Assembly (NCBI RefSeq): GCF_964355755.1
Contig: NC_092672.1
Span: forward strand, 12,954,501 to 13,018,500
Source of the DNA: Antedon mediterranea
Taxonomy: Eukaryota > Echinodermata > Crinoidea > Comatulida > Antedonidae
DNA length: 64,000 nt
Direction of reading: 5' to 3'
Shown: positions 20,470 to 31,795 of the stretch, in pieces
How positions within the stretch are numbered: the first letter of the stretch is position 1
How the letters are laid out: the number at the start of each line of letters is the position of its first letter
The notes under the pieces: generated by a model
What the model saw: the letters and a program-made list of their open reading frames with translations, nothing else
Database searches by the model: none
What the model was told of the DNA's origin: nothing
Translations under genes and position numbers: made by a program

Positions 20470-21117
20470 AAAAATCCCTAATCTTGGCTTGCAAGGCAGA
20501 AATAGAATTCTCAATGAATTGTACTGGGTGAATGGACAGTACAGTATAATACTCTAGAGTTGCATCTAAATAATCTACTTGGAATACATTGAATTCTGTT
20601 AAATTTAGTTTAGTCTACGTGTATGCTACGTGTATGTACTGTTTTGTCTCTTACACAAAAAATAAATAAATAATCAAACTTTTCAGGTTTTATTGTTTTA
20701 GAATCGGTAATGACAGAAGGATTAGAAATTTGGAGAAGGAGGTTCAACATTTGAGGAAAAGGATATTACAAATTAGAAAAGTTGGTACAAACAACAAATA
20801 AAGAAAAGGACGATGGAAAACGATATAATGGCCATTCAATGAATGATTTGAAGACAAGCGTAAGGGCATCTGACCCATTGTCCACGAGTGTGGGCATTTT
20901 GGCAAAAAAACTATTTTCCATTGAAGAACTTAAAAGCTGTTCAATATTAACAGGAAAAAAGTCAGTCAAAAGTGGAGACAGACCTCGCCCTCCACTTAAT
21001 CAAGACCGACTTTGTATTTTTTTTGATAAAATTTGTCTAGTGTCTGGGTCTTCAAGGAAAGAAGTAATGGAAAAACTTCAAAATAAAATGAAAGTGGTTA
21101 GAAAAAAAACCAAGTAG
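20470..21117 (+). pseudogene. Coiled-coil plus BEN-like domain remnant, copy 2
   Basis: The lead-in and helix repeat those at 1004-1160 (RRIRNLEKEVQHLRKRI). A second open block (20782-21117) contains LAKKLFSIEELKSCSILTGK and RPRPPLNQDRLCIFFD. 'LF..EEL..S..TG.......L......I' resembles a BEN domain, a DNA- and protein-binding module often found after a coiled coil. Frames change between the helix and the BEN-like block. BEN is a tentative reading. Probably a fragment of a duplicated or mobile gene. Confidence 0.4.
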
Positions 21118-21145
21118 CTCTAGAAGGAAAATGTTTAAAAAAAAG

Positions 21146-21290
21146 TGGTCGCTACCTGTAGTTTCACTAACGCTCTTATCATTTACAGATGGTTTAGACC
21201 TAATCAGCGTATTAGGTCCGACAAGCTGCGACTTGAGCTTATTGATGGTTTGCTTAAAGACTACGCTCGACGTCCTACCACACAGAGTTA
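21146..21290 (+). repeat. Second copy of the piggyBac C-terminal segment
   Basis: About 130 bp nearly identical to 19000-19137 (GTTTCACTAACGCTCTTATC onward), with small differences and a short deletion near the start. It ends in unrelated sequence. Direct orientation, 2.1 kb apart. Confidence 0.85.
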
Positions 21291-21477
21291 ATGTAGTCAA
21301 TGTGATCAACGTCCTACAAAAGCAATGAATTTTCTAGAACCTGTCCGGAAAACAAAGAATATATTTCAATCAGGTTTTTCACAATTGTGATGTTCATGCT
21401 TTTTATTCTTTGCTAATTCCAAATAAAAGAGGTATATACCCGAGAAAACTAGACTTAATTATGATGGCGCTGCCAGT

Positions 21478-21740
21478 ACAAAAACTACAAGAATCTAACC
21501 AAGCCATGTTACCACACTGAGGACCATGAATTACAAGATGAATGGAACTTGTTTGCAACCAGTCACGGGAAGAGCCCTTGTGATGGATTGGGAGGTACAA
21601 CTAAAAGATTAGTAGCACAGTCAATTTTGCAAGCCACAGTAGACAACCACTTAACTGCAAAACAAATATATGAATGGGCAACCAACGTTTTTTTTATGTT
21701 ACTAAGAAACATGTCACTCCTCTATAAACGCAACAGATGA
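21478..21740 (+). pseudogene. Broken relative of the 873-codon DDD transposase
   Basis: The frame reads QYKNYKNL, DEWNLFATSHGKSPCDGLGG and TTKRLVAQSILQ. This aligns to residues 618-670 of the intact protein (QYKNKYNF..., ATSHGKSACDGIGG). The preceding catalytic Asp codon (GAT GGC GCT GCC) is there but in another frame. No inverted repeats like those at 8989/13220 flank it. The third acidic position (CDG) is kept. It shows the family has more than one lineage in this genome. Confidence 0.75.
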
Positions 21741-23528
21741 TCAAAGACAGTTGTAGGAACTCGATCACACCGTTATTTGGGTGTCACAAAACCTAAGATC
21801 ATGCTCAAAGCTAGGACCCCCTAAGATATACGACAGCTTAAGAACACTAATTGTTTATCTATTTACCATAAATAATTTAATACTTCACAAACAAATAGAA
21901 ATAAACTCACAATATTTTCTCCCATTGATTGAGTAAATATATACTTTAAAGGCATAACAAAAGATGATGTGCTTAGCAAGGCATGGTTTGTGAAATAAAA
22001 AAAAAGAAAGTAGAGATTATGATTTATAATGACAGAGCACCATCAATTAAATTACCAGGTGATTAAGGAGAGTGAAGCTAAGATATTTACTAATGTGTAA
22101 CAATGAATCACTTATTTTTTCATAGGGAAGAGTTTTATAAAATATAATATAAATAATATACTAGGTTAAAGATGTCGTAAACGCAAATGTAAAGTCTTGT
22201 GCGGACTGAATATAGACAAGGTTTCTGCCATTTCATTATCGTTTAATGTACAGAATGTGACTGGAGTACACAGTTACCCCAGGGCAGTCAAAAAGGGACA
22301 TTGATGCCTCACAAAACTTTGCATATTCTCTCCCACCTATGACAGAGGATTGCTGCAACAGCATATTTGAAAAGGCCCTTACAGCACCAACTGATGATCT
22401 GTTTTTTACCCCTCTAGAATGTGTGTGCATTGCTAGGTGTACCATCCAAAGATGCACAGGTGTGGGATAACATGGACATTAGCGGACGCCAAAACTGGAT
22501 ACGTACACAACCAAACCTTGATGCGTACACAATACTACTAGAAAAAGGTCTAAACACTCGAGGGTACAGCTGTCTCATCCAACAATTGCAATTAAATAAG
22601 CTGAAAATCTTAGTGATGTAAAGAAAGCTGATATGTTGAAATTTATACCAATGAAACTAAGACAGGGCATGTCAAATCTGATACTGTAAACCTATCCCCG
22701 CTTACCAATATTGTACTGACAATCTTGTAATTTAGTAATGAGTTGGATTGTTATAGATATTATATTATCAACAAAATAATTTCTAAAGAAAACAACCAGT
22801 CTACGCAACAGATGCTAAAGAGCATAATGAAACTTCAATATTACGCCTAGGAAGAAGATACACACGTGTACTTCTTGCACAACAAAGACAAGATGTTAAT
22901 TACTAAGACGATTTTACCGTGTACTGTCTGTGCCAACGCCAGAGGATCGGCTCCTAGGGACTGGGTTGAAGTTTTAAAAGTTATGGTCATCTCGAACCAA
23001 ATTGCAGCAGCCAAAGGCAGAGTTGGTATGGTAATCTTTTAACTTATATTTGTAATATTTAATATTTGTTATAATAAGAAATTAGGAGATTGGCAGAAAT
23101 GAAGTTTAACACTCTTAATAAGTATTTATTTTTTGATGATCCAATATATAAATTTGAATATTAAAACCATTAAACCTAAGTTTTTACTCAAGCTGTGGTT
23201 GGTTCTTGAAGCAGCTTAATTATGAGAGAGTCCATGAACATTTTTTTATTTGTATTAGCTTTTTTATTAAGTTCAATGTAATTTCCTGAACTAGATGAAT
23301 AACGGGAACTATGACTCTAAAACACTTTCGTGGTATAGCACCATCATAGGACATTCGGGTTCTCACTTAAAAAGATGTATATTTTTGGTAGTTCCATCTC
23401 TGCTCATGGCATTTCCATTTCTGTTCATGTGTTTTCATTTTAATGGATTCTTTGATTTATCCAGTCTTTCAATGTCGATTTGGTGACCAACATTGGCTCA
23501 GTGGTGAACAATTTCTCAGACTGAGCTT
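21741..23528. other. No supported gene
   Basis: Exon-like open stretches at 22281-22460 and 22421-22621 carry no recognisable family. The rest is A/T-rich. Confidence 0.35.
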
Positions 23529-23963
23529 CTAGCTGATCTTGCTGGTATATCTGTGCAATGTTAGGCTACTTTGTATAGGTCTGCTTTGTGTTCTTTTATT
23601 GTTGTGGATAGGTTCTTGCTTTTTTCCCCTGATCTTTTTTTTTTTCAGAGCAAGCAATTTGCATCCGTTAATAAACTCATCCAACGACTCCCCTTGTTTT
23701 TGTGTGTATTTCCTTAGCTTCAATCGACAAATACGAAAGTTTTCTGAAGGTTCTAATTGCTCAAGAAATTTCTTGAAAATAGTAGCTGGCTCCTTTCGCT
23801 GCTCTTCCGTTAATGTCCATGTATTATATCTGCCAAGACCTTCTTCGCCTACGGCAAGAAGTATCAAAGGGACTTGTCGATCTGCGTCTGTACCTTTGAT
23901 TTGGAAATATAATTCAACACGTTGTTGAAATAACTTAAACGAATCTGCCGCATTTGGCGAGCT
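23529..23963 (-). pseudogene. Ty3/Gypsy-type gag fragment
   Basis: On the minus strand the segment begins RFDWSSPNAADSFKLFQQRV, then IKGTDADRQVPLILLAVGEE, and continues with TIFKKFLEQLEPSENF and KYTQKQGESLDEFINGCKLL. This is the retrotransposon gag (capsid) pattern '..F..F.....P..N....R..F....Q..GES.D.F...L..LA'. The frame then runs into a Lys-rich low-complexity stretch and stops, and no zinc knuckle, protease or reverse transcriptase follows. It lies downstream of the LTR and primer-binding site at 24147-24333, in the order expected of a Gypsy element. Confidence 0.75.
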
Positions 23964-24146
23964 CCAATCAAAACGTGTGGAACGTGTTCAGTCATTGTTG
24001 ACACGAGATATAGACAATACCGGCTGTACTACCGTGGTGGTATGCTGGCTGTGTTGTGTTTATTTCGGCCTAGCATGCACAGAAACGGCTATTAATTGTT
24101 GCGTTTTATCTTCACTGGTTATGTTTAAAAAAAGTAAAGATACGTA

Positions 24147-24164
24147 ATCCCACTTCTGACACCA
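24147..24164 (-). other. Primer-binding site, tRNA-Leu type
   Basis: On the plus strand ATCCCACTTCTGACACCA equals the 3' end of a eukaryotic tRNA-Leu including CCA. On the minus (sense) strand it therefore forms a primer-binding site directly after the LTR end. Confidence 0.75.
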
Positions 24165-24333
24165 TGTAAAGGCTGGTGTTAAACGAAAGAAATGAGACAG
24201 AGAGACAACCATGTAAGTTACGATAAGTACAAGTGTTTAATGGCAAAACAACACGTCCTTTATATACAGTAATACCTAGCACGCCACCACTCAGGTGTGT
24301 ATGCAAATTGGGGTCTAGCGCCACCATATTACA
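24165..24333 (-). mobile_element. LTR of the Gypsy-type element (169 bp)
   Basis: Read on the minus strand it starts TGTAATATGG and ends CCTTTACA (TG...CA, inside a TGTAA/TTACA pair). It contains GTATATAAAGG (TATA box) and, further on, ATTAAA (possible poly-A signal). The primer-binding site abuts its inner end. The partner LTR was not found on the other side of the gag fragment, so the element is 3'-truncated. Confidence 0.7.
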
Positions 24334-26424
24334 GGTATATTACTCCAGATTTATCATCCTTTTTTATTTTATCTTTTAGGTGAATCTGGAAAGGTCTTAA
24401 TTGTGTTGCTGTGTGAAATAAGTGTTAATGTTTGAAGCTGGATAGACATCGTCCGATGCTTTCTGAAATTCTGTGTATCCGATATATTCTGTTTAGCTTT
24501 CCCGGATCTGAGATACACTAAAAGTCTTTTTCCAGTAAACTGTAGTTTGTATCTTTCTTTTCCCTCTTAACCTTTTCCTCCTGTTTAGCATTTTCAAGTA
24601 TTTTCTGGAACATCTTATGAATTGAATATTTGGGGTAATCAAAGCCAACAAGTGCATATCTAATCCTGTTCAATTGTACCAGTGAGTGTGACAGATAAAG
24701 ACACTAATAAGGAAGAACCCTAAACAAATATATTTGTGAAAACTTGAATGTCTTATATGGCGCTATACCAACAACAAGTTCTTGTTAATTAGCGTTTTCA
24801 AGGTAAATGGGCTCACAATGATTAAGTTGCATCAAAGAACCAGCAAAAACTCAAGTAAAATGCAAGTTTGAAAGGGTTATTCAAATTATGTAGGAATATC
24901 CTCTAGAACATAATTAAATCAAACATCGAATTGAAGCTTGTCTAGAAATTTTGCGGACTAATGTTAGTGTCTCAAAAAGATTTAATAAAAGACCACATGT
25001 CAAATGTTATGTAACTCGGTCGAATTGATATTTTTAAAACTTGTATTTGCTGCCAGGAAAAACCAGAGAAAATAGGAAAGTAGAAATTAAGTGAGATTGT
25101 TGTGACATGCCATCCAGGTTTCAGAGAATGAATGAGTGCTACAAGAAGTATACCTGGCATGTATGGTGCAATGGTTACTTTACCGCACACTATGAATGAA
25201 TAGCAAGTGTTGAACATACTGTATTTTTAACAGTACAGAACTATAGGCGTAAAATCCTACCAAATGAATTATGCATTCATCAACCTCAGGCGGATTTTCC
25301 ATCCAATCATATCTTGCCGAGTTTGATGGCAATAATCACTAACTTTAGTTGGCTATTAGGATTTTGGGATTTTGTTTAGAAAGCTCATTAAATTTTGATT
25401 CAGAAAATCGAAACCACGCTATTTTGGTTTACCAACTATTTTCTGTATTGTTTGTTTGTTTTAATCGCAAAATCTACCAGCCAGATAACGAAGATCACGT
25501 GCCTGTCAGAAACAATGTTAGCGATGACAATCAATCTGAGTACAACAATGAACCAGGGCCTAGGTTTAGAAGAAGAATCAACGATTTGGAATGAAAAGAT
25601 GTCATTTAAAAACATTTCAAGAGAACCCCAGATGCCATCAAAATTATTATGTAACAAGATGTTTAGAATTTAAATTATGATTTAAGGGACCTAGAATTAA
25701 ATGGAATTAACATTTCTAATGAGCTATCCTGTAAAGGTGTCATAAGTGACATAAAGTTGTATATAATATACTTTGCTAGTCCATTTTTACTTTCCCTTTG
25801 TTTTCACTATTTGAACCTTTCTTTTGTATTAGGAAGCTATTGTGTGAAGCTAGTGAAGCAGAGTATTTGTGTTGCAGAGAAGGATTGTGCAGAGTTTGCC
25901 GATTGGAGGAGAGGTATAAGAGTTAAGTCAGTGTGTGAGTTGCTGATTGGTGGAGAAGGCTAAGGTGGTGGTATGTGTACAATTGAGGGAATTTTGAGGG
26001 AGATGGAAAATGAGAAGAGACATAGAAGGAGGGCTATGTTAATGTTAAGCAAGAAAGGGTTAGGTGAACATTGATATGAGAAACTAAGACGTACAGCAGA
26101 GAAGAAAGTAATTGTTGTGGTAATAAAGTAGAAGCATAAAGGAAATAAAGTGAGATACATAAAGTAAAATAAATAGAAATGGATGTAATCCTATAAGGCT
26201 GCACTTAAATGTAGAACTGTTAATTGTTGAGATTACTGAGGATTAATGTTGTTGATTACAAAGGCACAACATTAAAAAAAGGACACGATAACAATGGTTT
26301 ATTGACCTCTTAGACTACTACCCTTTAGGACTTGGGTGCATACAGGATACTAATTCCACTGAAACATGCAATTTCATGTAAGCAAAATAGAAATTTATAT
26401 ATTGCAATATCATTACTTATTTAT
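24334..26424. other. No supported gene
   Basis: No recognisable domain. Short frames at 25349-25673 overlap one another and are probably fortuitous. Confidence 0.4.
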
Positions 26425-26715
26425 AGATGGAAAAGATTGGCTATTCAGGAAATTCTTCCAAACATAGCTGTTGACGACATGTTGTTAAACGAAGAGTTAG
26501 GAAGACGGGTTTTGCAACTTCCAAAGCACTTAATTGTTGACACAAATTATGAAGTAGAGACCGAAGGTATAAAGTTGTTCATGACATGCAATTTTGTAAT
26601 TCTTTTTATGGCCCTAAACCAACACGCCTTCAATACCTACGGTGGTCAAATGACTGATTTGAACAAATCCCCACTAACCAAAATATTATATGAAATATCT
26701 CCTAAAAATGTATGA
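26425..26715 (+). pseudogene. Unrecognised exon-like block upstream of the Ulp1-like exon
   Basis: An AG-preceded open block (ATTTATAG) reads WKRLAIQEILPNIAVDDMLL, LGRRVLQLPKHLIVDT and onward to a stop near 26715. It is 0.5 kb upstream of the Ulp1-like exon on the same strand, so both may belong to one decayed gene. I do not recognise the family. Confidence 0.25.
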
Positions 26716-27212
26716 TTACAGTATTATTTTTATACAGTAGAGAGTACAAATTTTAGAAGCCTAACATTCTGTTTTATTAAACTTGCAGAAGACATTGGCT
26801 CAGAAAAGCGCAAATAAAGTGCAGAAAAGGTATTGGAGCTTCCAAAGCTTCCTCAAGCACCACAATCGACAACTATGCGAAGTAGGAAAAACTGTGATGA
26901 CATAGTGGGGACACGACATTCAACATCGACACCATCTGCATCACATTGTACAATAACCCCAATTACTCAAAACAAAGATGAAAGTAACTGCGACTAAAAA
27001 AATAACATAAAAACAAGAATTTTATTCTTCACCTCAAAGTTCAGAAAAAACATTTTGTTTTATTCTTTTCTATAGATGTATTTTTTTATTAGGCGAATCA
27101 CCTCGTAATGTTTTTCCTTCCATTTCTGTTGATTGTCATTCCTCTCTTTTTTATTAAAAATTAAAAATTCAATCAATGTACAATATGTCACTTTACCATT
27201 ATACTTACTTAT

Positions 27213-27352
27213 ACACACATACATTTCTATCAATTTATACAGGTTGTCCTGTCAAGTTTGAATGGATTCTTGTGCCAATTCATGTGCCACAACACTGGAT
27301 CTTACTTGTGGCACATGTGCCATCAAAATCAGTGAGTGTATTGGATTCCTTA
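27213..27352 (+). repeat. Left arm of a ~139-bp inverted duplication
   Basis: It carries most of the Ulp1-like exon. It is repeated in reverse at 27656-27794 with a few substitutions and a small indel. Confidence 0.9.
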
Positions 27353-27376
27353 CATGGGAATAATTCAGTACTTCAG
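27242..27376 (+). pseudogene. Ulp1/SENP-like cysteine protease exon
   Basis: After TTTATACAG the frame reads GCPVKFEWILVPIHVPQHWI, then VAHVPSKSVSVLDSLHGNN, and meets a donor-like GT near 27377. 'W..VP.H...HW.L......V..LDS' is the His/Asp half of the Ulp1 (C48) protease fold: the His of HW and the Asp of LDS are catalytic positions. The Gln/Cys half was not found downstream. Such protease exons are often captured by eukaryotic transposons, which fits this region. Part of it is duplicated in inverted orientation at 27656-27794. Confidence 0.6.
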
Positions 27377-27655
27377 GTAGTTTATTTTCTTTAAACTTTT
27401 GAAATATGTTCTAAACATTGAATCATTTTGCCAACAATATATTAATATCTCAACCAATCTTTTGATATAACATGAAGTGTTGGTATATAGTTTACAATCA
27501 TAACATTAAACATTACAGTTATTTAAAATAATATATAATATTTTTATCCCATTTAAGAAATTACAGTATGGAAAAGAGGTCATCAGAAACAGGTGAACTA
27601 GGTGGCCCATGGAAACAAATTGAAATGAATACATGCAAACAAGCTGATGGCCACA

Positions 27656-27794
27656 AGGAATCCAATACACTCACTGATTTTGATGGCACATGTGCCACAA
27701 GTAAGATCCAGTGTTGTGGCACATGAATTGGTTCAAGAATCCATTCAAACTTAGACAGGACAACCTGTATAAATTGATAGAAATGTATGTGTGT
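27656..27794 (-). repeat. Right arm of the inverted duplication (damaged Ulp1-like exon)
   Basis: Reverse complement of 27213-27352. On the minus strand the protease reading is frameshifted at the VP.H segment (becomes LNQFMCHN), so this copy cannot encode the motif. Confidence 0.85.
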
Positions 27795-28271
27795 GGTTCT
27801 TTTGTTATGTTGGTACGTACTAGGTTTTTAAAATTTAGATGTATAGTGAACATCTGTAAATTATAAGATAAAACACAGAAAATAATCAACTGCATATAAA
27901 TGATTTTTTATTTCTTCTACATTTTATTATTATTATATATATTATATTATATGGTTCAGCATATTTTTTAAATATGTTTTATTTTTTGTTTTAATGTTTG
28001 TGATTGAAGAATCAAATGTTTGTTTTAATGTTCCATTCAAAGTTCAAATTAAGTTTATCTTTGTTCAACCCATTGACAGTGAATTGTTAAGGTAATGTGG
28101 CCTACAGGCAATTAACAAGATAGTGTTGGGGATTTTTAGACCATGCAATGTCGGGTTACTTTGAAGCTTATTATTTATTCTATTGTTTTGATTTTGGAAA
28201 GGTAATTGAAGGGTCAGTACTTCCAGGAGGAAAACACCACAACCCAAATCAACAATTACTAGATTCAACTA

Positions 28272-28340
28272 AAATGTTCCTACGACAAACAGCATCATGT
28301 GGACCAACATAAAGCCCTCAATTGAAGAATTGAAACAAAA
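28272..28340 (+). repeat. Dispersed repeat A, copy 1
   Basis: ATGTTCCTACGACAAACA... and ...AAGCCCTCA.TTGAAGAATTG recur at 31796-31860, same orientation. Confidence 0.8.
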
Positions 28341-28365
28341 GCACCATGAAACAAAGTATATAAAC

Positions 28366-28425
28366 CAACTTTGCCTTGCAGCTTCTCAAAAGAAGATAAA
28401 GCAAGACATGTCAAGATTGCTGTAA
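28366..28425 (+). repeat. Unexpanded relative of the 62-bp tandem repeat
   Basis: CTTTGCCTTGCAGC...AGAAGATAAAGCAAGAC...TCAAGATTGCTG matches both borders of the array at 14535-14750 but without the tandem copies. Confidence 0.7.
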
Positions 28426-28620
28426 CCAATAAGCAATTTAGCAATGCACTGTGTCGTGGGTGTAGTTATCTATTTTGTTAAATGACATGCAGTAATTGAA
28501 TTTTAAAAAAAGATGCTGAAAGGCAAGACATCTGGCAGGAGACAACACCAGTCCAAATACATCTGAGCTCAGTGTAAACAGCCATCACCAGGCTGGCATG
28601 GTATGGATTAATATGTTGTT

Positions 28621-28770
28621 GGTTTCCCCTACAAAAATGGCAGAAAAATATCAAACAAAAAGTATAGGTATTTTCAGAATTTTGTCTAAACTTATGACAA
28701 ATGTACCTAAAAATAAATAAAAATCAACAAAAGAGTAGACACAATTTAAGCAATAATAAGCAGGCAACAC
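28621..28770 (+). repeat. Dispersed repeat B, copy 1
   Basis: Starts GTTTCCCCTACAAAAATGGC and runs to AAGCAGGCAAC. Related copies at 31004-31144 and 31891-31966 keep the same order of words with 80-90% similarity by eye. Confidence 0.75.
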
Positions 28771-30243
28771 TGTAGTATTAACCTAGACGTTTTGGAGCAT
28801 GTGTCTTCTTCTCTGCAATTAAAACAAGGTCATATACATGGCTGCAGTTGCGTGCTCAAGTTTAAATTTAGTGTTTCCCGACCGACCAACCGACCGACAT
28901 AGGGAGATGTAGAGTCGAGTTTGCACGCGACTAAAAACCACTAACTGCCTTTACTCATTATATCTACAGTATTTACACTAGGCATGGCTGGGCTTTTTTG
29001 TTTGTGCAGGTATTTTTGTTGTTAAATAAATTTAATGCTTTTAGTAAACTGTTTTTAGGAGCTACTACACTATAAATTGCTTACAATATAATTTATTGTT
29101 ATTTTTTTAAAGATGGTTTTAAAACTATTTCAAATGAGAATGAAGTTGTAGAACCAGCAAGCTCCTCTACTACTTTTAGTACGGGATTACAAACAGTGGA
29201 AAATGCTTCATCTCACATGGCTTAATTTGTAAAAGAATACCAGAGTATGCAACTCTTGAAGATCAAGCAGGTAAGAAAAACGCTAAAATCAGCCTTGTCA
29301 ATTTACAGTATTTATATCATGTAATGTATGTTAAGTCCTGCTTATAAAGGCATCTGCTGCATCATAAATTATTGAATTGTTTTTATTATTTCTCAGAATG
29401 CTGCTCCTAAAAACCAAATACAAGAGGTCTAAATACGGATACAAGTTTCTCCAAAAATGGTTACAAATGGTAGACCTAATTCCACATTTTTTAATATTCT
29501 AGAAACAATACAATGTTGCAATCGTAAAATCTGGTAGATAGGCACACTAATTAATTACTATAGAGGTTGAGATGTCTCAATATAAATTATTCAATTGTCA
29601 AACTCTTCAAGAAAGTCAGACTGATCCTGTGATCACTAAATTAGACGCATCTCCTGATGCATCTGTACCATCGACAGTGACAAAGGCAACACCAAATCTT
29701 AATTAACTTAAGCCAGTCATCTACTTTATTCCAATTGCAATCAGATTGTCAGTGAAGCAGATGAAACTCCTATGGATACATATGTTGATTCTTCTTTGTT
29801 TACAACGCTGATTAGGTTAATGTCATTAAATAATATTTGTACTTTTAGTAACCAACCATACTAATTAACGACCCACCTAACTTTACAATATGTTGTCATC
29901 CAGAATGTTGTTATAACTACTACTCTCTTATATTCTACAATTTCGATATAAGTTGTGGGGCCAGACGATGAAAGGAAATTCATTGGTTTGAGGAGCAGTT
30001 CCTTAGTTTATTTGTTTCATGTAGTTTTTGTCATTGCCCAATAAAACCAAAGATTGAGCACAAAACAGGAACTTGTGTTACAATTACACAAAAGGCGTCA
30101 CAATTACAAAGGTGTAAGCTTTGTAAAGGTAGACAAGAGTGCTTCAGCCAGCCCAAAATCAAAGGAACCGCAGTTGGAAACCGTCTGCTGCCATTCTGTA
30201 CTCTGGTTAAAGTGTCAAAAGATGTTGCGTGCACTTGCACATT

Positions 30244-30870
30244 TAACGTCTGTTCAATATCCGAAAGGACATTCTATCGGCATCAACAACAATATTTGCA
30301 CCCTAGTATATTGAATGTGTGGAAATGACAATCAGCAAGTTCTTATTTCTGCATTGAAAGCGGGATACCATTGAAGGTAATATTAAATAGTCCCCCTTTT
30401 CACCAAAAGATTGAAGAAGATTGTATACATTTAAATATTAAATAATTTTATTTATTTAACAAACAATGTATGTTGGAAACATTTTCAATGATAATTTTTT
30501 ATTTTAGGTGGGATGCTAGAATGGATAGTCTAGGGCACACAGCCAAGTTTGGTTCATACACATTGATGGATTTAAAAAGAAACAAAATTCTTTATACACA
30601 ACTAGTCTAGATAAGACTTGAGCCTCATTTAGAGACATACTATTTTCTGTACTTTATTAGTTGTTTAGAAAAACATGGTTGGCGGAAGTTACCATATGGA
30701 GTTGGCTGGGCTAAAACTAAGAGTGGCAGCAATCCAAAAAGAGAAATTTGAAATAAAAGATATTGTAACAGACCGCAACTTGCAGGTTGCCAAATGTATC
30801 CGCGAAAATTTGACAAGATGTCCAACATTACTATGATGTGTGGCATGTGGCAAAAGTTAAATTCATTTTT
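30244..30870 (+). pseudogene. THAP-family-associated DDE transposase core, broken
   Basis: Block 1 (30244-30376) reads CSISERTFYRHQQQYLHPSI, the same 'tFy.hQ..yl.P.i' motif as at 17804-18394, and ends at a donor. Block 2 starts at 30508 after ATTTTAG with DARMDSLGHTAKFGSYTLMD, the first catalytic motif of the family ('GD.R.DSPGHsAKYG.Y'). It continues to DIVTDRNLQVAKCIRENL (second catalytic Asp in VTDR) and, after a frame change, YDVWHVAK. Stop codons interrupt it near 30609 and 30740, so it is dead. The order of motifs identifies the family better than the copy at 17 kb does. The superfamily name (Kolobok-like) is a guess. Confidence 0.65.
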
Positions 30871-31003
30871 ATGTGATATTGAATTATTTTAAAATTAGCC
30901 TACGAGATGCCATTACATGAAACAATTCTTTACATCTAGGAAAGCAAGTGCGAGCTCTTGGAAAACAGAAAGATTGTGAGATGGTGCAGCAGTGGGAAAA
31001 AAG

Positions 31004-31144
31004 TTTCCCCTACAAAAATGACTAGAAAACAAAAACATCCAACCAAAATTATAGGTATTGTCTGAATTTTGTCTAAATTTATGAGAAATTTACTCCATAA
31101 GTAAAACGAAACAGTAGACACAATTTGAGCAATGATATGCAGGC
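31004..31144 (+). repeat. Dispersed repeat B, copy 2
   Basis: Same words as 28621-28770 (TCCCCTACAAAAATG, GAATTTTGTCTAAA, AGTAGACACAATTT). It leads directly into the 43-bp tandem array. Confidence 0.75.
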
Positions 31145-31260
31145 ACTGGCGCATGTGCCTGATGGCATTGACTGATGATATGCAGGCACTGGCGCATGTG
31201 CCTGATGGCATTGACTGATGATATGCAGGCACTGGCGCATGTGCCTGATGGCATTGACTG
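31132..31260 (+). repeat. Perfect tandem repeat, 3 x 43 bp
   Basis: Units at 31132, 31175 and 31218 are identical by eye, starting ATGATATGCAGGCACTGGCG. 43 is not a multiple of three. Perfect identity means recent expansion. Confidence 0.95.
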
Positions 31261-31650
31261 AGAAGAAAAGAGAACTGTTACTAAACAAAGCTAGAGAGCA
31301 GGCAGCAAAAGACAGGGTAGTAAAGCGGAAGACACAAAAGCAGTTACAGGAAGAAATTCTTTGTCGCCGTGAAAGAAAGGCACAACAAAATTTGGATGCT
31401 CGTCATAAGCGGTTGGTAAACCAGCTTCGCAAAGGCACCAAAAAAAACTGATGAATTCCCAGACCACAAAGAAACCATGAATTTGATCATCGATGGTGGA
31501 CTTGTGGAAGAAATGCTTGCCCATACATTTTATGACAAGAGAGATAAAGTAATGTTGTGTACCTCTGTAGGGTTGAATCATGGAATTCAAAAAAGGTTTA
31601 CACAATTGGATATTGAAAGCCACATGATGGCAAAACGTATGACGACAACG
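31261..31650 (+). pseudogene. Lys/Arg/Glu-rich helical remnant
   Basis: Reads EKKRELLLNKAREQAAKDRV and RKTQKQLQEEILCRRERKAQ, a charged helix, to a stop at 31451. After a frame change it reads DEFPDHKETMNLIIDGGLVE and MLAHTFYDKRDKVML. I do not recognise the family. It sits between fragments of THAP-associated transposases and may be a middle region of one. Confidence 0.25.
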
Positions 31651-31795
31651 TGATTGATGACAATCAGGGCTGCTATGGATTGGCTGTTGATTACTATTTT
31701 GGTGATCTAATAATTGCATAGTCACTACAATACAATACCTGAAGGAAAAGAAACTATTGTATATTTAAATTATAAACTAAAAAATTAAGATAAAA

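Noticed and set aside
23544-24340. GGTATAT on both sides of the gag-LTR remnant as a target duplication
   Set aside because: No LTR end abuts the left occurrence, so the match is probably coincidence.
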